Part shown: positions 55,099 through 63,794 of the stretch, piece by piece
How positions within the stretch are numbered: position 1 is the first letter of the stretch
Layout of the letters: each line of letters starts with the position of its first letter
Origin: Rhodobiaceae bacterium
GTDB lineage: Bacteria; Pseudomonadota; Alphaproteobacteria; Parvibaculales; Parvibaculaceae
Reading direction: 5' to 3'
DNA length: 64,000 bases
Assembly (NCBI GenBank): GCA_003330885.1
Contig: CP030277.1
Location: 992,001-1,056,000 of the forward strand
Notes under the pieces: model-generated
What the model saw: only the letters and a program-made list of their open reading frames with translations
The model's database searches: none
Told to the model about the DNA's origin: nothing
Position numbers and translations under genes: made by a program

Positions 55099-56217
55099 AT
55101 GTTGAAAAAGATTTTCTACGGAGTTGCCGGGCTGGTTGTTATTGCCGCTGTTGGCGCATTGACGCTTTATCTCAATCCCAAGCTTGGCCAGCGTCTTTTC
55201 CTCAAACCCTCTGCAACGTTTGACGTCGCCAACGTGCCCCCCGCCCCTGACTACTCCCAGGCCGATACCTGGGCGGCATTGCCTACGAAATCCGATAATG
55301 CAGATGTGGTGCCGCCTGAAAGTGGTGCCGTTGACTCCCAGGCTGAAGCCGTCGTGGATGTTTTCTTCGTCCATCCGACTACATACTATCAAGACGATAT
55401 GTGGAACGCTCGCTATGACGAGCCAGACGAGACAAAACAGTTCCTGGATGATGGTGTACTTCGCCATCAGGCTGCTGTGTTCAATGGCAGCGCACGTGTG
55501 TTCGCGCCACGTTATCGGCAGGCGACGCTCTACGCCTTCATGGGCGAAGAGCCAGACGCTTACAAAGCCCTCGAATTCGCTTACACAGACGTTGCGAAGG
55601 CGTTCGACTATTTTATCGAAAACCTGAACGACGGCCGCCCGTTTATTTTGGCGTCTCACAGCCAGGGATCACTCCATGGAATGAAACTGCTTCAGGAAAA
55701 AATCGCCGGGACCAATCTCGCAAACCGGATGGTGGCAGCCTATCTCATTGGTTTCTCAATACCTGAAGAATTGGGCGCAGATGGTGTAGGCCCCTGCCGA
55801 GAGGCGCATACTACCGGCTGTTATCTAAACTGGAACTCCGTCACATCCGAAGCCGAAACAATGGGTTGGAAGGAAACGACAAAAATCTGGATCGATGGCA
55901 AGTTGCAGCACATCAATGGTCGTAAGATTGCCTGCGTTAATCCGATTACTGGAAGCCTTGGTGGGGTCGCGGAAGCAGCGGCAAACCTCGGGGCGCAGCC
56001 TTTCGCAGACAGCGAAGAGTCTGTTCGCGCTCTTCGTCAAGAAGCAACCGGAGCAGCTTGTGATGACGGCATGTTGGTTGTGTCGCCGCCGAATGATGAT
56101 GAGGGCTTCACTTATGGTACCTTTGGCGGAGATTACCACATCTATGACTACAACCTATTCCATATGAATCTGCGCACAGACATTGCGCGGCGCATCGATA
56201 TGTTCTGGAAAAGGTAA
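55099..56217 (+). CDS. DUF3089 family alpha/beta-hydrolase-like membrane-anchored protein
   Basis: A 372-residue protein with an N-terminal uncleaved-looking helix (IFYGVAGLVVIAAVGALTLYL) and a DUF3089 domain: VVDVFFVHPTTYYQDDMWNA, ARVFAPRYRQATLYAF and a serine-hydrolase elbow ILASHSQGSLHGMKLL. It is probably on the periplasmic side of the inner membrane. Four cysteines in the second half may pair. It begins 17 bases after the hydratase, at the end of the kinase cluster; substrate unknown. Confidence 0.82.
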   Translation: MLKKIFYGVAGLVVIAAVGALTLYLNPKLGQRLFLKPSATFDVANVPPAPDYSQADTWAALPTKSDNADVVPPESGAVDSQAEAVVDVFFVHPTTYYQDDMWNARYDEPDETKQFLDDGVLRHQAAVFNGSARVFAPRYRQATLYAFMGEEPDAYKALEFAYTDVAKAFDYFIENLNDGRPFILASHSQGSLHGMKLLQEKIAGTNLANRMVAAYLIGFSIPEELGADGVGPCREAHTTGCYLNWNSVTSEAETMGWKETTKIWIDGKLQHINGRKIACVNPITGSLGGVAEAAANLGAQPFADSEESVRALRQEATGAACDDGMLVVSPPNDDEGFTYGTFGGDYHIYDYNLFHMNLRTDIARRIDMFWKR

Positions 56218-56324
56218 AATACCTTTATCTAAAGTCTTGATTTTATCCAGACTGACCCCAATTTATTTATTCAGACAAAGAGGTATATGCACCTGCAATC
56301 GGGTGTTTTGAGTTGGGGGCATGA

Positions 56325-56804
56325 ATGCCGTTTCAGGCCATTCAGGCAGAAGTAATTCCAGAAGGTCACCCAGTCCGGGCCTACCTCCGTCATTTCGAAG
56401 ACCATAAAACCAAAGCAGGTGTGCTCTCCGGCCAAGAATTTGACCCTTTGGCGGTGGCGTCCCTTCTTCCCTGGTTGCTCATATTGGATGACCTTCCTCG
56501 CTCTCATCCACCGGTCTACCGCTACCGCTTCGCCGGGCCGAAATGCTGTGAATTGTTCGGGATCGACTACACAGGAAAACTACTCGGCGATGATCTACCC
56601 GTTGAGGCCGCTGAAAGACGCCGGCAGGAGTTTCATGAAGTTGTAGAAGGACGCGTCCCGGTTTTTGCACGCGCCAATATCCCTTTGCCAGGGAAAGAGC
56701 ACAAACAGATTTATCGAGGCGTCTTTCCGCTTGCTAAACAGGATTCTGACTATATCGATCAACTCCACGTGGTCATCGCGCCTGTGGACGAAGCTGTTGG
56801 CTAG
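56325..56804 (+). CDS. PAS-domain protein (PAS_5-like)
   Basis: A 159-residue single-domain protein: FDPLAVASLLPWLLILDDLPRSHPPVYRYRFAGPKCCELFGIDYTGKLLGDDL is typical of the small PAS proteins of alphaproteobacteria. No output domain is present. Two adjacent cysteines (KCCELFG) are unusual and may be worth testing for metal or redox sensing. Convergent with the TfoX-C gene. Confidence 0.75.
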   Translation: MPFQAIQAEVIPEGHPVRAYLRHFEDHKTKAGVLSGQEFDPLAVASLLPWLLILDDLPRSHPPVYRYRFAGPKCCELFGIDYTGKLLGDDLPVEAAERRRQEFHEVVEGRVPVFARANIPLPGKEHKQIYRGVFPLAKQDSDYIDQLHVVIAPVDEAVG

Positions 56805-56824
56805 AAACCTGAACGTTGATGCTG

Positions 56825-57091
56825 TTACACCACTTGCTCCTGCAAGGTTCTCTTGACCTCCTCCGGTATTTCATTCCAGTGCTGGTCCCGGAGGGCTCCC
56901 TCCAAAGAGTAGAGATAGTAGCAGACGGGAAGGTGTTTTCCCGGGTGGTTCGCACTTATGTGTCGATAGGCGGCTGCGGGCCCGACAGCCTCTAAATCTT
57001 GTCGAGTTATAACGCCGATCTCCATCAGACGTCTGGCGACTGTCGGCCCGATATTCTTAAGCTGACCGACGGGCCTTGTGTCTATGGGCAT
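56825..57091 (-). CDS. TfoX C-terminal-domain-like small protein
   Basis: An 88-residue protein with a helix-hairpin-helix-like start (PVGQLKNIGPTVARRLMEIGVITRQDLEAVGPAAAYRHI) and a C-terminal helical part (CYYLYSLEGALRDQHWNEIPEEVKRTL). This is the TfoX_C domain found alone in many bacteria; function unknown. ATG 57091 is preceded by GGAG; a TTG two codons upstream is less likely. Confidence 0.8.
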   Translation of the reverse strand: MPIDTRPVGQLKNIGPTVARRLMEIGVITRQDLEAVGPAAAYRHISANHPGKHLPVCYYLYSLEGALRDQHWNEIPEEVKRTLQEQVV

Positions 57092-57173
57092 GATCAAGCT
57101 CCGTTAATGCAGAAGAGTGGATGACAGCATCAAACATCACTCCTGACACTCCTATGTCAGCAGTGTTTGCTTG

Positions 57174-58058
57174 TCACGACAAGGCCTCAGCGAGGATATC
57201 GAATACGAGCCGCACGCGAGGGCTGGTATGTACTTCGCTGTGTGTCGTGAGCCAAACGGGTACCGGAATGGGCGGGATATCAGGTAGTACTTGCTCAAAG
57301 CCCAGAATATCCGGTCCATTGTCTTTGGGAATGAAGCCAATACCCAGACCTTGTCGGATCATTTCATACATGGCGACGCCATTATTCGTTGTGACTTTGA
57401 ACTGATCGCGTCTCAGGTGAAGTCCAATTTCTGCGAGAGCCGGCAGCATTCGGCTTGGATCTTCGAAACCAACAAACAGGGCGTCGGACAGGTCTGCCGG
57501 ACTGGTGGGGCGACCGTAGGTGTCCAGGTAAGCGGGTGAGGCAAACAGATGAGCGGACGTTTCGTAGATAAGCTTGGCAATAAGGTTGGGTTCCTCAGGT
57601 CTCACATGCCGAATAGCGATGTCAGCTTCTCGGCGGCGAAGGTCCTGCAAGCTATTGGAAGAGAGAATCTCAATCTCCACACCTGGCGCTGCCTTCCGGA
57701 TAGATTTGAGGATGGACGGCAACTGGTAGGTGGACATGGTGTCGGTCGCAGTGATGCTCACCTTGCCCTCCAACATCTGAGACTGCCCATAGGCGCTGAG
57801 CGAAAGCCGTCCTGCCGCCTCCCCCATGGTTCGCACATGGGTCAGAAGTTCGCGCCCGGCGTCTGTCAGCGCGAGCGATTTTCCAACCCGCTCAAAGAGG
57901 GTCACGCCAAGGCTTGCCTCCAGGGCGGCCACTTGCCGTCCAAGCGTGGGCTGGGTGAGGCCAAGGGCTCGAGCAGCTCCAGATAGGGACCCCTCCTCGG
58001 CGGTGACCAGAAAAGACCGCGCTTGGTTCCAGTCAAAAGTGATATTCTGCCAATCCAT
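57174..58058 (-). CDS. LysR family transcriptional regulator
   Basis: A 294-residue regulator. The N-terminal winged helix reads RSFLVTAEEGSLSGAARALGLTQPTLGRQVAALEASLGVTLFERVGKSLALTDAG; the effector domain follows with IAIRHVRPEEPNLIAKLI. Divergent from the methyltransferase gene, with a palindrome of LysR type 12 bases before its own ATG, so it probably represses itself and controls the methyltransferase. Inducer unknown. Confidence 0.92.
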   Translation of the reverse strand: MDWQNITFDWNQARSFLVTAEEGSLSGAARALGLTQPTLGRQVAALEASLGVTLFERVGKSLALTDAGRELLTHVRTMGEAAGRLSLSAYGQSQMLEGKVSITATDTMSTYQLPSILKSIRKAAPGVEIEILSSNSLQDLRRREADIAIRHVRPEEPNLIAKLIYETSAHLFASPAYLDTYGRPTSPADLSDALFVGFEDPSRMLPALAEIGLHLRRDQFKVTTNNGVAMYEMIRQGLGIGFIPKDNGPDILGFEQVLPDIPPIPVPVWLTTHSEVHTSPRVRLVFDILAEALS

Positions 58059-58070
58059 GCATTTTTGTAT

Positions 58071-58085
58071 ATCAGAGGTACTGAT
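58071..58085. promoter_or_regulatory. LysR-type palindrome between lysR and methyltransferase genes
   Basis: ATCAG-AGGTA-CTGAT, a perfect dyad with five-base arms that contains the T-N11-A pattern of LysR recognition sites, located in the 99-base divergent gap. Confidence 0.5.
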
Positions 58086-58157
58086 TTAGCCAATTTATCT
58101 TTGAGTGCCGTGCATTTACGTAGAACAACCATCCGGTTGATTTGCAAAGGAAGACCA

Positions 58158-58781
58158 ATGACAAGCGACGCCAAATTTTGGGATCAGACGGCGAACAAAT
58201 ACGCAGCATCGCCCATAAAGGATCAGGCGGCCTACGAGCACACGCTTGTCGAGACCAGGAAACATCTCAGACCTGGTGACAAACTTCTTGAGATTGGATG
58301 TGGGACCGGCGGCACCGCCCTCTTAATGGCTGATGCAGTTGCCCATATCACCGCAACCGATATCTCAGCGAACATGATCAAGATTGCGGCAGATAAAGCT
58401 GTCGAACAGCAGGTAGGGAATGTCGAGTTCGTCCAGGCGACGCCTGCTGACCCGAAGCTCGTAGCGAAATCATTTGATGCGATCACCGGTTTCAACATTC
58501 TGCATCTATTGCCCGACCTTGAAGGCGACCTCGCAGCGCTGTACGCGCGGCTGAAACCTGGCGGACTGCTGATCTCCAAGACCCCCTGCCTCGCTGATTG
58601 GAAATGGCGCGCCGTCGGGCGTATTGCAATTCCGATCATGCAGTTCTTTGGGAAGGCGCCATATGTCAGCTTTCTGAAGGGCTCAGATATAGAAGCAAAA
58701 TTTGTTACGGCGGGATTTGAGATTGTCACCAGTGAAAACCACAACGCTTTCAGCCGCTTTATCGTTGCAAAGAAACGGTGA
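58158..58781 (+). CDS. Class I SAM-dependent methyltransferase
   Basis: A 207-residue Rossmann-fold methyltransferase. The SAM motif is LLEIGCGTGGTALLMADAV, with motif II around ITATDISANMIKIAADKA and motif IV in FDAITGFNILHLL. Substrate unknown; KPGGLLISKTPCLADW resembles UbiE/methyltransferase-11 members. The start at ATG 58158 follows AAAGGAAG; the frame is open 45 codons upstream through the LysR promoter, which is not coding. Confidence 0.9.
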   Translation: MTSDAKFWDQTANKYAASPIKDQAAYEHTLVETRKHLRPGDKLLEIGCGTGGTALLMADAVAHITATDISANMIKIAADKAVEQQVGNVEFVQATPADPKLVAKSFDAITGFNILHLLPDLEGDLAALYARLKPGGLLISKTPCLADWKWRAVGRIAIPIMQFFGKAPYVSFLKGSDIEAKFVTAGFEIVTSENHNAFSRFIVAKKR

Positions 58782-58784
58782 AAC

Positions 58785-58810
58785 AAAAAAGCCAGGCACA
58801 AATGCCTGGC
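58785..58810 (-). terminator. Terminator between methyltransferase and thiolase genes
   Basis: Perfect eight-base stem GCCAGGCA/TGCCTGGC with a four-base loop. On the minus strand it is followed by T6 (complement of 58785-58790), so it ends the thiolase transcript; on the plus strand the following TTACT makes it weaker. Confidence 0.8.
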
Positions 58811-58835
58811 TTACTCATTCTGATGTGGAAAAAAG

Positions 58836-60038
58836 CTATGCGTCGTGCGCTCCAATAATGGCAACGGAGCACACATTCTGAGACGGCGCGCCGCCGAGAT
58901 TGTGGGTGAGGCCAATCTTTGGATTGGGAAGCTGCCTCTCCCCTGCTCTGCCTTGAAGCTGCAGATACATCTCATAGGCCATGCGAAGACCTGACGCCCC
59001 GATCGGGTGACCGAAACATTTAAGACCACCATCAATCTGACAGGGCACATCGCCATCGCTGTCATAGAAGCCATCCATCACGTCTTTCACTGCCCCACCT
59101 TCTGGAGAGATGAACAGGTCTTCCATGGTGACAAGCTCGGTGATGGAGAAGCAGTCATGTACCTCCATCATGGATACTTCTTCGCGAGGGTTTTCAATGC
59201 CGGCTTCTGCATAGGCCTTCTTCGCGGCAATGCGAGCTGTGTGGAAATAGCTCCCGTCCCAACTGTTATGTTGGCTTTCGAGGCCGTTCGACACAGAAAG
59301 CTGAAGTGCTTTCACGGTCACGATGTCGCTCTTGCCCATGGCTTTTGCGATTTCCGGCGTGGTGACAATCGCAGCAGCGGCACCGTCCGATACACCACAG
59401 CAATCGAAAAGCCCAAGCGGTTCAGCGATCATCGGTGCGTTCATCACCTGCTCTTCGCTCACCTCATTGCGCAGATGGGCTTTCGGGTTTTTGGCGCCAT
59501 TTGCGTGGCTCTTCACCGACACATGCGCGATTGCCCGCTTCAGATCATCTTTATCAACGCCGTGCTTTGCCCGATAGGCAGAGGCCAGCTGAGCGAAGTT
59601 GCCAGGCGCTGAACCATTCGGTGTCAACTGCGGATTGAGTGTGCCGGGATTGGCTACAGGCAGGCCGCCATAGCCCGTGTCTTTGAGTTTTTCAACGCCA
59701 AGCGCCAGCGCAATGTCGGCGGCGCCAGATGCGACAGCATAGACAGCGCCGCGAAGCGCTTCAGAACCAGACGCGCAGAAATTTTCTACCCGTGTCACGG
59801 CGATGTTTGGAAGGCGCAATGCCACGGAAAGAGGTGTGCCACCCTTTCCCGTACCGATCTCATCAATGTGAGTGGAGAACCAGGCTGCATCCAACTGTGT
59901 TGGCTCAATGCCGGCATCTTCCATCGCTTCGAGATAGGCTTCGACCATCAGCTCTTCCGGGCCGCTGTCCCAGCGTTCGCCGAACTTGGAACATCCCATG
60001 CCTAGGATTGCGACTTTGTCTTTAATGCCTCGTGCCAT
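58836..60038 (-). CDS. SCP2-like thiolase / acetyl-CoA acetyltransferase family protein
   Basis: A 400-residue thiolase-fold enzyme. The nucleophile is C88 in RVENFCASGSEALRG; CFGHPIGASGLRMAYE carries the catalytic histidine and THNLGGAPSQNVCSVAI the second cysteine region. This is the SCP-x/non-specific lipid-transfer thiolase branch, whose members often pair with OB-fold (DUF35) proteins. GGAGGG four bases upstream selects ATG 60038. It follows the thiolase-fold/OB fusion gene by 71 bases on the same strand, so the two products probably form a complex. Confidence 0.9.
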   Translation of the reverse strand: MARGIKDKVAILGMGCSKFGERWDSGPEELMVEAYLEAMEDAGIEPTQLDAAWFSTHIDEIGTGKGGTPLSVALRLPNIAVTRVENFCASGSEALRGAVYAVASGAADIALALGVEKLKDTGYGGLPVANPGTLNPQLTPNGSAPGNFAQLASAYRAKHGVDKDDLKRAIAHVSVKSHANGAKNPKAHLRNEVSEEQVMNAPMIAEPLGLFDCCGVSDGAAAAIVTTPEIAKAMGKSDIVTVKALQLSVSNGLESQHNSWDGSYFHTARIAAKKAYAEAGIENPREEVSMMEVHDCFSITELVTMEDLFISPEGGAVKDVMDGFYDSDGDVPCQIDGGLKCFGHPIGASGLRMAYEMYLQLQGRAGERQLPNPKIGLTHNLGGAPSQNVCSVAIIGAHDA

Positions 60039-60109
60039 TCTTCCCTCCATCGGGTCGTCCGGACAGTGCCGGAGATGAGATACTTAGATTGTCAGTGTCT
60101 TTACTTGTT

Positions 60110-61603
60110 CTATTCAGCAGCCTGGGCAGCGGGTACCGCGTTTCGAACGGGTACGGCTTTCCAGAAATAGCGCTTGAATCCGCGCTGATCGTCAAAATCC
60201 TTGATACGGAAAACCATCCGCACCTCCATGCCGCTGTCGACTTCGCCCTGCACGACATCGCCAATATCCATCATGATCCGGCCACCGCCTTCAAAGACAA
60301 TCATACCGTAATGGTTTGGCGGGTTCATAGAGAAGCTCAGGAAATCTGCAGACCACGAAAGGATCGTCGCCTTCCGATCAGCAAACTTGTAGGGCTCCTG
60401 CGTGTCTACGGTGGGTTTGTTCGGCGCAACGGAGATCCGAGAGCGCGGAAATTGAACCACGCCGGTCTCGGTGCATCGCCCACCGACAAGGCCCATAACA
60501 GTGTCTTCGTTCCGGTAGAGTGTGGTGAGAGCGGTCTTCTTGTCTTGTTCGCCCCGCATGCCACGTTCCCATTCAACAAGGCCGTGGAAGGTCAGGAACT
60601 TCATATAGTTCGTTTCTTCCTGTCGATCCGCAAGTGATCCGATAATGCCTCGCCTGGATGACATGGATGCCAGAAGATCCGTGGTTTCGAAAATGAGCAC
60701 ATCGCACCCACCACCGAAATGGGCAAGCATTACTTTCTCGCCGGGCTTTGCGTTCTGTAGCGTATGAACGAGCATCACCAGCGCATGAGCTGCACCTGTT
60801 TCTCCGCAAACCGCGCCCAACGGGTCAGCGACGGCGTCTGGGTTGATCCCGCACATCTTTGCGAGTTTTTGTGGCAGGCGCGCAAAGGTGCAAGGCATCA
60901 CAAAATGATCAATATCAGAAGCGCTTAGTCCTGTTTTCTCAAGTGCACCGGCAACAGCCTTGGGAACAATTTTGCTGAAACCTTCATCCCGGATCCAGCG
61001 TTCTTCCCATCCATAATCAAACTCTTCACCGCTGCCACGGAAGTGATCGACAAAATCGACGGTGAGCGTATGTGAGCCTAGAAAAGTTGCGATGAGATCG
61101 TCTGATCCAACTGAGAGTGCCGCCGCCCCATCACCAAATTCCAGCTCCTGAGCGCTCGCTGCGCGGGCTTTCCGGTGATCGGCAGCGCAGACAAGGGCTT
61201 CTTTATTCGCGCCACCGCCGACACCGTTCAACGCCTGAAGAAGCGCGGTCGTACCAGCACGCTGGGTGGATGATACATCGACTGCCTGGATGCCCTCATC
61301 GAGTGTTAAGGCGGCTGAGATGATCCCTGAGTTCAATCGGTCACTAAAGGGAAGCGTCGTGGAGCCAAAATAAACCGCATCAATGTGAGTGCGATCCTCG
61401 TCTGTGCCAAGCAGGTCACGGGCCGCCTCGACGGCCATCGTCAGGCTGTCTTCGTCCCAGTTTCCCATAGAGCGCTCACCCTTGCCTTTGCCGACAAGGT
61501 TTGGGGCAATCCAGGCATTTGCACTCGTAATTGATTTCCGCTGAAGTCTGAGCCGTGGAATATATCCGCCAAAGGCCTTGAGACCGATCGTGTTCTGCGC
61601 CAT
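60110..61603 (-). CDS. HMG-CoA-synthase-like/KAS III fold protein fused to a DUF35 OB-fold domain
   Basis: A 497-residue protein. Residues 1 to about 355 have a ketoacyl-synthase III/HMG-CoA-synthase-like fold (AFGGYIPRLRL; FGDGAAALSVG; LGAVCGETGAAHALVMLVHTL). By eye alignment the nucleophile position in VDVSSTQRAGTTALL is Gln114 instead of Cys, and the usual active-site histidine region reads VMPCTFARLP. Residues about 375-490 form a DUF35-like OB domain with an incomplete zinc ribbon (GGRCTETGVVQFPRSRIS). In archaea DUF35 bridges thiolase and HMG-CoA synthase; in actinobacteria DUF35 proteins support thiolase-fold aldolases. Probably a non-condensing partner of the adjacent thiolase. Confidence 0.85.
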   Translation of the reverse strand: MAQNTIGLKAFGGYIPRLRLQRKSITSANAWIAPNLVGKGKGERSMGNWDEDSLTMAVEAARDLLGTDEDRTHIDAVYFGSTTLPFSDRLNSGIISAALTLDEGIQAVDVSSTQRAGTTALLQALNGVGGGANKEALVCAADHRKARAASAQELEFGDGAAALSVGSDDLIATFLGSHTLTVDFVDHFRGSGEEFDYGWEERWIRDEGFSKIVPKAVAGALEKTGLSASDIDHFVMPCTFARLPQKLAKMCGINPDAVADPLGAVCGETGAAHALVMLVHTLQNAKPGEKVMLAHFGGGCDVLIFETTDLLASMSSRRGIIGSLADRQEETNYMKFLTFHGLVEWERGMRGEQDKKTALTTLYRNEDTVMGLVGGRCTETGVVQFPRSRISVAPNKPTVDTQEPYKFADRKATILSWSADFLSFSMNPPNHYGMIVFEGGGRIMMDIGDVVQGEVDSGMEVRMVFRIKDFDDQRGFKRYFWKAVPVRNAVPAAQAAE

Positions 61604-61852
61604 GTGTCTCTTCCCTGAATGCTATAAGGCACTATATTTCCCAGACAGATCAGGCTGAAATGCCCCGGTTTCTGGGTGTTAGAGAGCAGTTTACCGATTG
61701 TTTTTGCATTTCGACAACAATAAGGAGCACGCGGACATGAAGGCACCAAAAGACCAACAAGACGTTGCGTCAGTCCGCTGCAATGTGAGCTGGGAGCCGA
61801 CTTGGCCAATCTTAAGGAAGCCGCAAACGAGATTCTGCGGACCTGCATTGAG

Positions 61853-62245
61853 ATGACTGTTGAAACTGAAAGAGCCTACCGACGGCATCTTCTTCAGGGC
61901 CTGGGATGGGTATGTGTGGCGCTCGGTGCCATCGGTATCGTATTGCCGGTCATGCCGACAACGATCTTTTTGCTGGCAGCGCTTTGGGCGTTTGCTCGAT
62001 CGTCGCCACGTCTTCACACCTGGCTCATCGAAAACCAGTACTTCGGGCCCTACATCGCCGACTGGGAACGAGACAGGATCATTCCGATCCGTGCGAAGGT
62101 CATCGCGGTTTCCATGATGACAGCCAGCGGTCTGTGGTTGGCGCTTGGCACCAACGCACCTCTCATAGTTGTCTTTGGCGTTGTTTCGATTCTTATCGGC
62201 GTCGCCAGCTATGTCGTAACGCGACCAAGCCAACCATCAAACTAA
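61853..62245 (+). CDS. DUF454 (YbaN) family membrane protein
   Basis: A 130-residue inner-membrane protein. LLQGLGWVCVALGAIGIVLPVMPTTIFLLAALWAFARSSPRLHTWLIEN is the full family signature (LPxxPTTxFLLLA) with two or three hydrophobic helices, and a last helix near the C-terminus. ATG 61853 is the usual family start; a TTG at 61802 with GGGAG five bases upstream is an alternative adding 17 residues. Role unknown. It converges on the TPR-SPOR gene with a ten-base gap. Confidence 0.85.
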   Translation: MTVETERAYRRHLLQGLGWVCVALGAIGIVLPVMPTTIFLLAALWAFARSSPRLHTWLIENQYFGPYIADWERDRIIPIRAKVIAVSMMTASGLWLALGTNAPLIVVFGVVSILIGVASYVVTRPSQPSN

Positions 62246-62255
62246 GAACGGCATC

Positions 62256-63794
62256 CTATCTGGCTGCCAGAATGCAGTCTTGCCCCCGAGCCTTGAGCGC
62301 ATTGCAAAGGGCTTTAGCTTCGTTGCTGGAATGCACTGGTCCAATCTGCAGTCGGTAAAAAATACCGCGCGCACCAAGGTCTGCCTCTACGATGTAGGGT
62401 TGCCTTTGACCGATTAATACCTGATGGGCCGCTACGGTTTTATCCCAAGCTGCCGTCGCATCCGACGCTGAGCGGAAGGATCCGATTTGTACACGGAGAC
62501 CACGCGGTGCGGGGCTGGCGTCACTTGCAGTTGTCGCGGCGCCTGCTGCAACCCGAACCGGCGTCGCAGTTGGAGTTTGTCGTGCAGGTGCCAGAAGGTT
62601 TCCATCGCGGGAAACCGGGGTTGGCCTGGAACTATCAATAGATGCCGTGGTCATGGGATCACCCGATGGAACAGCCGCGACCCGCACTGGGTTTCCTGTC
62701 GACGCCGAAGGTGGTTGGACAAAGCGCGTTACGGTAGCTTCCCAGCCGGTGCTGGTCGCCCGAGGAGGTGGCAGTGCCTCTGATAACGGGCGTACAGTAA
62801 CATTGCCGCTCTGAGGCTCGATGGCAGCAACATTGGGCGGGGTCAGTGTTACGGCCTGGCCGGCGCTAGAAGCCGCATTAGGGATACGGATGCCATCCAG
62901 GTCAGCAGATCGGGTGTTTTCGCTGCGATCGTTCTCCACGCTTGCTGTGACAACGGGCGACGACACTTGCTGCGATGATTGAGCAGCCTGCGATGCAGTA
63001 ATTGTTGGTGCAGGTTCAGGAATAGATGCAGTAATGATAGGTGCTTCGACGGGCTTTGCGGCGGCTACCTGGGTTAGGCGTGAACCGTCCCATTCTGCCA
63101 GTGCAGTTTGTGCCGGGGCAAAGTTCACCTCCAGTTCCAGCGAGTGCGCTGCATCTGCGAGCGCCGCCCGCTCGTTCCCAAGTTCTTTGTGCGAAAGCGC
63201 CCGTGCAAAATAGGTAAGATGCGCGCGGGCGCCCATGCCTAGGGTCAGGGCACGATCATAATCAACAATCGCCTCACTATGGCGCCCAAGGTGGCGGCGC
63301 AAATTGCCCCGGTTGTGAAAGGCCGACGCATAATTCGGCGCTAGTTCTATGGCTTTGTCATAGTCGCGAGCTGCCCGCTCCTGTTGTCCCATCCCAGCAT
63401 AAGCTACCGCTCGATTATAGTAGCTCCGTGGTAAGATGCTGGCGGGCAATCCGCCTTGCCAGATGGCGCTGGTATAGTCCGCGACCGCATGACCACCGAG
63501 CCCCAACTTTTGGTTGGCGATTCCCCGGTGATGGTAAGCCAGAGCCATCCGTTCAGCATCGAGTGCATTGCCCTCAATCGCTGCGTTTAGATAGTCAATG
63601 GCTTCTAATGCTCGACCAGACTGAATAGCGGCCGTCCCAGCGTTCAAGGAAGCGATTGCGTCAGCTTCCTCTTCACTGGTCGCAGCATTTGCTTGGAATA
63701 CCAAGGCGCTGCCTACTAGAAAAACTCCTAGAAAGAGCCCAATGCGCAGCGATGCTCGGGTGCCATCTATGGCAGCAGTCAGGTTCACAAACAT
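62256..63794 (-). CDS. TPR-repeat protein with C-terminal SPOR domain
   Basis: A 512-residue exported protein. A hydrophobic leader (IGLFLGVFLVGSALVFQANA) is followed by four to five TPR units in residues about 45-230 (ALAYHHRGIANQKLGLGGHAVADYTSAI; SYYNRAVAYAGMGQQERAARDYDKAI; AFHNRGNLRRHLGRHSEAIVDYDRAL). A long Pro/Ser/Thr-rich low-complexity linker leads to a SPOR domain (LRVQIGSFRSASDATAAWDK ... YRLQIGPVHSSNEAKALCNAL). SPOR binds denuded glycan at the septum, so this is probably a periplasmic division-site scaffold. RlpA at 3765 carries the same domain. Confidence 0.88.
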   Translation of the reverse strand: MFVNLTAAIDGTRASLRIGLFLGVFLVGSALVFQANAATSEEEADAIASLNAGTAAIQSGRALEAIDYLNAAIEGNALDAERMALAYHHRGIANQKLGLGGHAVADYTSAIWQGGLPASILPRSYYNRAVAYAGMGQQERAARDYDKAIELAPNYASAFHNRGNLRRHLGRHSEAIVDYDRALTLGMGARAHLTYFARALSHKELGNERAALADAAHSLELEVNFAPAQTALAEWDGSRLTQVAAAKPVEAPIITASIPEPAPTITASQAAQSSQQVSSPVVTASVENDRSENTRSADLDGIRIPNAASSAGQAVTLTPPNVAAIEPQSGNVTVRPLSEALPPPRATSTGWEATVTRFVQPPSASTGNPVRVAAVPSGDPMTTASIDSSRPTPVSRDGNLLAPARQTPTATPVRVAAGAATTASDASPAPRGLRVQIGSFRSASDATAAWDKTVAAHQVLIGQRQPYIVEADLGARGIFYRLQIGPVHSSNEAKALCNALKARGQDCILAAR

